Part shown: positions 45,121 through 49,420 of the stretch, one piece after another
Layout of the letters: each line of letters opens with the position of its first letter
How positions within the stretch are numbered: the stretch's first letter is position 1
Source: an uncultured Alphaproteobacteria bacterium
GTDB taxonomy: Bacteria; Pseudomonadota; Alphaproteobacteria; RF32; CAG-239
Length of the DNA stretch: 49,420 bases
Direction: 5' to 3'
Assembly (NCBI GenBank): GCA_934254675.1
Contig: CAKQLP010000011.1
Location: 1-49,420 of the forward strand
The notes under the pieces: generated by a model
Seen by the model: only the letters and a program-made list of their open reading frames with translations
Database searches by the model: none
What the model was told of the DNA's origin: nothing
Program-made: the position numbers and the translations under genes

Positions 45121-47601
45121 ATGTCGGGGAAAGCCAGATATAACGGAAAAGAATCGTTTGCCGAATGGCAAAAAGAATGGCAGTTGGAAGATAGATATAA
45201 CTTTCGCTCAATTGAAGCTAAATGGCAAAAAATTTGGAATGATGAAAAAGCATATAAGGTGGAAATAGACCATTCTAAACCAAAGTTTTACGCCTTGGTT
45301 GAATTTCCGTATCCGTCAGGCGCGGGATTGCATGTTGGGCATCCTCGTTCTTATACGGCCTTGGATGTTGTTTCTCGCAAAAAGAGAATGCAGGGCTTTA
45401 ATGTTTTGTATCCGATGGGGTTTGACGCGTTTGGGCTTCCGGCCGAAAATTACGCCATTAAAACCGGTGTGCATCCGGCAATTTCCACTAAACAAAATAT
45501 TGAAAACTTTACCCGTCAACTGAAATCAATCGGTTTTAGTTTTGATTGGGACAGAAGTTTCGCTACTTGCGATCCGGAATATTATAAATGGACACAATGG
45601 ATGTTTATTCAGCTGTGGAAACACGGCTTGGCTTATAAATCTAAAATGGCCATTAACTGGTGCCCTTCTTGCAAGGTGGGATTGGCTAACGAAGAAGTTG
45701 TCAATGGTTGTTGCGAGCGTTGCGGCGCGCCGGTGGTTCGTCGTGATAAAGAGCAATGGATGGTGGCTATCACCAAATATGCCGACAGACTTATCGACGA
45801 TTTGAAAGAAGTTGATTTTATTGACCGTGTGCGTTCTACCCAAATTAACTGGATTGGTCGTTCCGAAGGTGCAGAGTTGAACTTTGAACTGACGGACAAT
45901 GAGGGGAATGCTTTGGGAAAAAGTATGGTTGTTTATACCACACGGCCGGATACGACTTTTGGCGTGACTTATACGGTTATGGCTCCGGAGCACGAATTTG
46001 TCAAAGAACTGATGAATCGTTTTGAAAATGCTGCCGAGGTACAGAACTATATTGATGAAGCGGCTAAAAAATCAGAATTGCAACGTACGGCTGACACTAC
46101 CAAAACCGGTGTGGAATTAAAAGGTGTTAAGGCAAAGAATCCGTTTACCGGCAAATTAATTCCGGTGTTTATTTCTGATTATGTTTTAACCGGTTACGGA
46201 ACCGGTGCCATTATGGCTGTTCCGGCGCATGACCAACGTGATTATGATTTTGCCAAAGTGTTTAATTTGCCGATTATTCAAGTTTTGGACGGCGGAGATA
46301 TTTCGGAAAAAGCTTGGGAAGAAGACGGCAAGCATATCAATTCCGGTTTCTTGGATGGTATGGATAAAAAAGAAGCTATGGCCGCGGCCATTAAATATGC
46401 CGAAGAAAAAGGCTTTGGCAAGGCTAAAGTCAACTTTAAACTGCGTGATTGGGTGTTCTCTCGTCAACGTTATTGGGGCGAACCTATTCCAATGGTATAT
46501 TGCGAGCATTGCGGGTGGCAACCGATTCCAGAAGACCAGCTGCCGCTGAAATTGCCTGATGTGCCGGATTATCGTCCGAATGATAATGGCGACTCTCCTT
46601 TGGCCAATGCAACAGAGTGGGTGAAAACCACTTGTCCGTGTTGTGGCGGTCCGGCTCGTCGTGAAACCGACGTAATGCCGAACTGGGCGGGCTCTTCTTG
46701 GTATTTCTTACGTTATTGCGATCCGCACAACGACAAAGAATTTGCCTCTAAAGAAGCTTTGGACTATTGGATGAATGTGGATTGGTATAACGGCGGTATG
46801 GAGCACACCACGTTGCACTTGTTGTATTCTCGTTTTTGGCATAAATTTTTGTATGACTGTGGTTATGTGCCAATGCCTGAGCCATATCATAAACGCACAT
46901 CACATGGTATGATTTTGGCGGCCAACGGCGAAAAAATGTCAAAATCTCGTGGCAATGTCGTAAATCCTGATGATATAGTTTCCACTTACGGCGCCGATAC
47001 TTTCCGTTTGTATGAAATGTTTATCGGACCATTTGACCAAGTGGCAATGTGGTCGGAAGAAAGTTTGAACGGTGTTTATCGTTTTGTCAGCAAAGTGTAT
47101 GCTTTGTTTAAGAAAGTGTCAAAAGACGCCAAACCGACGGCTGATGATTTGCGGGCTATGCATAAATGTGTTTTAGAAGTGACCGAGCGAATTGATACAA
47201 TGAAATTTAACACTGCGGTTTCATCGCTGATGATTTATGTTAACTACTTGTCAAATATGGAAAAAATTCCGGCTGAAATGTATGAAACATTGATTAAACT
47301 GTTAAGTCCGTTTACGCCGCATCTGGCCGAGGAAATGTGGGCGCGTTTGGGATATGATACTTTGGTTATTACCGAGGAATGGCCTCACGGTGACGCTAAA
47401 CTGGCCGAAGATAATATGGTGACAATGGGCGTGCAAATGAATGGTAAAATGCGCGGCACTATCTCCGTTGCTAAAGATGCCTCTCGCGAAGAAGTGGAAA
47501 AAGTCGCCTTGGCTTTGGAAAATGTGGCACGTCAACTTGAGGGGCAGTCAGTTAAAAAGATTATTGTTGTACCAAATAGGATTGTAAACATTGTTGTATA
47601 A
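45121..47601 (+). CDS. leuS: Leucyl-tRNA synthetase
   Basis: LeuRS (826 aa) charges tRNA-Leu. Class I signatures: HVGH (in SGAGLHVGHPRSYTALDVV) and KMSKS (NGEKMSKSRGNVVNPDDI). The CP1 editing domain has VVYTTRPDTTFGVTYTVMA and GTGAIMAVPAHDQRDYDFA. Zinc-type cysteine pairs occur in NWCPSCKVGLANEEV and TTCPCCGGPARRE. It has an unusual N-terminal extension of about 25 residues (MSGKARYNGKESFAEWQKE) before the usual start of the fold. CACGGAGAAAATAAGTA precedes the ATG. Confidence 0.97.
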   Translation: MSGKARYNGKESFAEWQKEWQLEDRYNFRSIEAKWQKIWNDEKAYKVEIDHSKPKFYALVEFPYPSGAGLHVGHPRSYTALDVVSRKKRMQGFNVLYPMGFDAFGLPAENYAIKTGVHPAISTKQNIENFTRQLKSIGFSFDWDRSFATCDPEYYKWTQWMFIQLWKHGLAYKSKMAINWCPSCKVGLANEEVVNGCCERCGAPVVRRDKEQWMVAITKYADRLIDDLKEVDFIDRVRSTQINWIGRSEGAELNFELTDNEGNALGKSMVVYTTRPDTTFGVTYTVMAPEHEFVKELMNRFENAAEVQNYIDEAAKKSELQRTADTTKTGVELKGVKAKNPFTGKLIPVFISDYVLTGYGTGAIMAVPAHDQRDYDFAKVFNLPIIQVLDGGDISEKAWEEDGKHINSGFLDGMDKKEAMAAAIKYAEEKGFGKAKVNFKLRDWVFSRQRYWGEPIPMVYCEHCGWQPIPEDQLPLKLPDVPDYRPNDNGDSPLANATEWVKTTCPCCGGPARRETDVMPNWAGSSWYFLRYCDPHNDKEFASKEALDYWMNVDWYNGGMEHTTLHLLYSRFWHKFLYDCGYVPMPEPYHKRTSHGMILAANGEKMSKSRGNVVNPDDIVSTYGADTFRLYEMFIGPFDQVAMWSEESLNGVYRFVSKVYALFKKVSKDAKPTADDLRAMHKCVLEVTERIDTMKFNTAVSSLMIYVNYLSNMEKIPAEMYETLIKLLSPFTPHLAEEMWARLGYDTLVITEEWPHGDAKLAEDNMVTMGVQMNGKMRGTISVAKDASREEVEKVALALENVARQLEGQSVKKIIVVPNRIVNIVV

Positions 47602-48157
47602 AGCAAAAATAGGAATGGTTTTGGCGGCGGTTTGCGGACTTGCCGCCTGTGGGTTTGAGCCGTTGTATGTGGAAAAAACAGCCGGTAACGATTTGTGGTA
47701 TTATAATAATAAATTTGATACCGATATTGTGCGTGAAATGGCGCAAATTAAAGTTGAAACGGTGACCGATCGTATCGGACAGATGATTAAAAATGAACTT
47801 ATAGACACATTTAATCCGTATGGAACACCAAAGTGCGCTAAGTATTTTTTGAAGATTCAGCCGGTTAATTCGGAAACCGTGCAACAGGCTTTGCGTGATG
47901 ATATTACCGCCACTCGAGAAAAGGTTAAATATACGGTTGACTATTCTCTTTGGAGTAAAGAAAGCGGGCAATTGGTCAGTGGGCGAAGCTGGATTTATTT
48001 GAGCTATGACTTGTTGGATAACCCGTATTCAACCACAATGGATAAGAAAAAAGTGGAAAAAGACGGAGCAAAGATTATGGCTAATGATATTTCTTTGCGA
48101 ATTGGTGCTTATTTCCATTCAGTAAAAACAAAACGCGGTAATCCAAATGAATTTTAA
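47591..48157 (+). CDS. lptE: LPS-assembly lipoprotein LptE (TTG start)
   Basis: LptE (188 aa) plugs the LptD barrel that delivers lipopolysaccharide to the outer surface. It has a lipoprotein signal with lipobox LAAC (17-20), the characteristic ACGFEPLYV directly after it, and a beta domain with ETVTDRIGQMIKNELIDTFN. To keep the basic n-region (YKAK) the start must be TTG 47591 or 47594, inside the end of leuS; the later ATG 47615 would remove it. The gene shows that the organism makes LPS-type outer membrane. Confidence 0.88.
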   Translation: MLYKAKIGMVLAAVCGLAACGFEPLYVEKTAGNDLWYYNNKFDTDIVREMAQIKVETVTDRIGQMIKNELIDTFNPYGTPKCAKYFLKIQPVNSETVQQALRDDITATREKVKYTVDYSLWSKESGQLVSGRSWIYLSYDLLDNPYSTTMDKKKVEKDGAKIMANDISLRIGAYFHSVKTKRGNPNEF

Positions 48158-49172
48158 ACCGGCGCAACTAGATAGTTTTTGTAAAAATCCTAACCCAGAT
48201 ATAAAGTGCGTGGTTTTGTTTGGGAGCAATGAGGGAACCATTGCGATGCTCCAAAAAAAGTGCGCGGAGGCGGTTTGTGAAAACATACAAGATGCTTTTC
48301 GTTGCGTTTCTTTGGAAATGAGTGAAATATCTAAGGACGGGCAAGAAATATATGCTGAATATTATGCCCAATCCTTAATGGGCGGACGACGGGCGGTTAT
48401 TGTTAAAAATGGTGATAATAATCTAGTCGCGGTTTTGAAAAATTTAATTCCTGAAACAAAGTCGGATAACTTGCTGATTGTTTGTTCGACGTCCTTAAAT
48501 ACTAAGTCGTCTCTGATAACTTGGGCGAAAGACAGAGCGGATATTATAATTGTTGGTTGCTATGAGGACCGAGAAGAAAATATAGCCGAATCGGCGGCGG
48601 CTATGATGCGGGCGCAAGGTCTGAATTTTGACACGGCAACTTTACAGGTTTTATGCTCGCGATTGTCGCCGGATAGAAAAATCAATCAGAATGAAGTTGA
48701 TAAACTTGCTATGTATTTAGGCGAGCGCAAAAATGTGACAATAGACGATGTCAAGGCGGCAGTAAGTGACGTGGCCGGAGCAAATTATGAGGATTTTTGC
48801 TATTATGTGGCCGGCGGCGAGGTGATGAAAGCTTGCGCAATGTTTGAACGTCTGCTGAAAGAAGGCGAGGAAGCTGCGACAATTATTCGACAACTGACCT
48901 ATCATTTTAACAAGCTTTTGAACTGTGTCGCACAAACTGAAGGCGGAAAATCAACAGAAGAAGCTGTAAAATATCTTCGACCGCCGTTGATGTTCTATCG
49001 CAAATCGTCTTTTATGCAACAACTCAGAATTTGGACGCGCGAGCGTTTGCTGGGTGCCTTGTCTATGCTTTATGATTGTGAGCGTGATTGCAAAACCACT
49101 AATTTACCGGCGGAGCAGGTGGCGTCGTATTGTGTTATGCGTGTATCTAGTGCCGCCAGAAAGTTTAGATAA
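48147..49172 (+). CDS. holA: DNA polymerase III subunit delta
   Basis: HolA (341 aa) is the wrench of the clamp loader that opens the beta ring. It shows the family plan: an AAA+-like N-terminal fold (VVLFGSNEGTIAMLQKKCAE, LMGGRRAVIVKNGDNNLVA), LSPDRKINQNEVDKLAMYLG, then VSDVAGANYEDFCYYVAGGE and the helical collar (EEAATIIRQLTYHFNKLLNC). It overlaps lptE by 11 nt; leuS-lptE-holA is a typical alphaproteobacterial operon. Its stop codon is the first part of a hairpin repeat. Confidence 0.93.
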   Translation: MNFKPAQLDSFCKNPNPDIKCVVLFGSNEGTIAMLQKKCAEAVCENIQDAFRCVSLEMSEISKDGQEIYAEYYAQSLMGGRRAVIVKNGDNNLVAVLKNLIPETKSDNLLIVCSTSLNTKSSLITWAKDRADIIIVGCYEDREENIAESAAAMMRAQGLNFDTATLQVLCSRLSPDRKINQNEVDKLAMYLGERKNVTIDDVKAAVSDVAGANYEDFCYYVAGGEVMKACAMFERLLKEGEEAATIIRQLTYHFNKLLNCVAQTEGGKSTEEAVKYLRPPLMFYRKSSFMQQLRIWTRERLLGALSMLYDCERDCKTTNLPAEQVASYCVMRVSSAARKFR

Positions 49173-49277
49173 TGGCTTCCTACTAGGAATTTTCGCGCTC
49201 GTGTACTTCTTTGTACACGTCGCTTAAAAATCCCGTCGCATTAAGCTCATTCTCTAAACTTTCTATTCTTGATTAAT
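49171..49277 (+). repeat. Nested-hairpin repeat, copy J (tandem unit 1)
   Basis: Unit of 107 bp starting AATGGCTTCCTACTAG, overlapping the holA stop codon. Core GTGTAC (49201-49206) / GTACAC (49213-49218); outer stem GGAATTTTCGCGC against GCTTAAAAATCCC; right flank GTCGCATTAAGCTCATTCTC followed by TAAACTTTCTATTCTTG. Confidence 0.88.
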
Positions 49278-49388
49278 AATGGCTTCCTGCTAGTAGGAAT
49301 TTTCGCGCTCGTGTACTTCTTTTGTACACGTCGCTTAAAAATTCCGTCGCATTAAGCTCATTCTCTAAACTTTCTATTCTTGATTAAT
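49278..49388 (+). repeat. Nested-hairpin repeat, copy K (tandem unit 2)
   Basis: Unit of 111 bp, nearly identical to copy J: +3 bases in CTGCTAGTAGG and +1 in the loop (CTTCTTTT). Core GTGTAC (49311-49316) / GTACAC (49324-49329). Confidence 0.88.
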
Positions 49389-49420
49389 AATGGCTTCCTG
49401 CTAGTAGGAATTTTCGCGCT
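49389..49420 (+). repeat. Nested-hairpin repeat, copy L (cut by window end)
   Basis: The start of a third unit, AATGGCTTCCTGCTAGTAGG and onward, runs to the last base of the window, so the array is at least three units long. Confidence 0.85.

Noticed and set aside
49171..49420. Tandem repeats as a possible CRISPR array
   Set aside because: Units are 107-111 bp and nearly identical throughout, with no unique spacers and no cas genes nearby.

Overview
The window is AT-rich bacterial chromosome, most likely from an alphaproteobacterium, probably one of the uncultured, gut-type, low-GC lineages. The phylum-level call rests on gene orders typical of the class: leuS-lptE-holA, SRP RNA-dnaX-ybaB-recR, rsmI-yraN divergent from an LpoA-like lipoprotein gene, an XRE regulator beside trmB, and a small RHH_4-type ribbon-helix-helix gene. 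The placement in a gut lineage is inference, based on AT-richness and on the pilin-like proteins carrying GRSMIEMLGVLAIIG. There is no phage, integron, CRISPR or insertion sequence in view.

Layout. 0-7 kb holds small accessory genes: an unknown protein, a BPL_N-type amidotransferase-fold protein divergent from an O6-alkylguanine repair gene, two tandem tRNA-Val genes, an MFS exporter, a small lipoprotein, a membrane protein, XRE-trmB and an RHH protein. 7-16.4 kb is an intact S10-spc run from rpsJ to rplO, closed by a terminator. It does not continue into secY. Instead there is a structured RNA with its own promoter and terminator, a pilin-like gene, an HxlR regulator, a RgpF-like glycan gene, rsmI-yraN / lpoA, ffs-dnaX-ybaB-recR, and only then secY-adk. 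A block of hairpin repeats separates adk from rpsM-rpsK-rpoA, which has a near-consensus promoter. After rpoA, where rplQ is expected, there are more repeats and a second pilin-like gene.

30.5-40 kb is cell-wall and tRNA-modification territory: ddl, a DUF3108-like protein, trhP-like U32 protease, miaA, then the rod-shape operon mreB-mreC-mreD-mrdA-rodA. 40-45 kb is a minus-strand set of three large charged proteins that I do not recognise. 45-49.2 kb is leuS-lptE-holA, followed by a tandem array of the same hairpin repeat running off the window.

The most interesting signals are: (1) a dispersed family of roughly 110-bp nested-hairpin repeats with a conserved GTGTAC...GTACAC core inside changing outer stems, sitting directly after stop codons; (2) two pilin-like genes whose upstream reading frame contains related palindromic elements; (3) coincidence of these repeats or pilin genes with the breaks in the ribosomal gene cluster; (4) a 6S-like structured RNA after rplO; (5) an A10 slippery tract in dnaX with stops in both alternative frames; (6) the unknown three-gene module.
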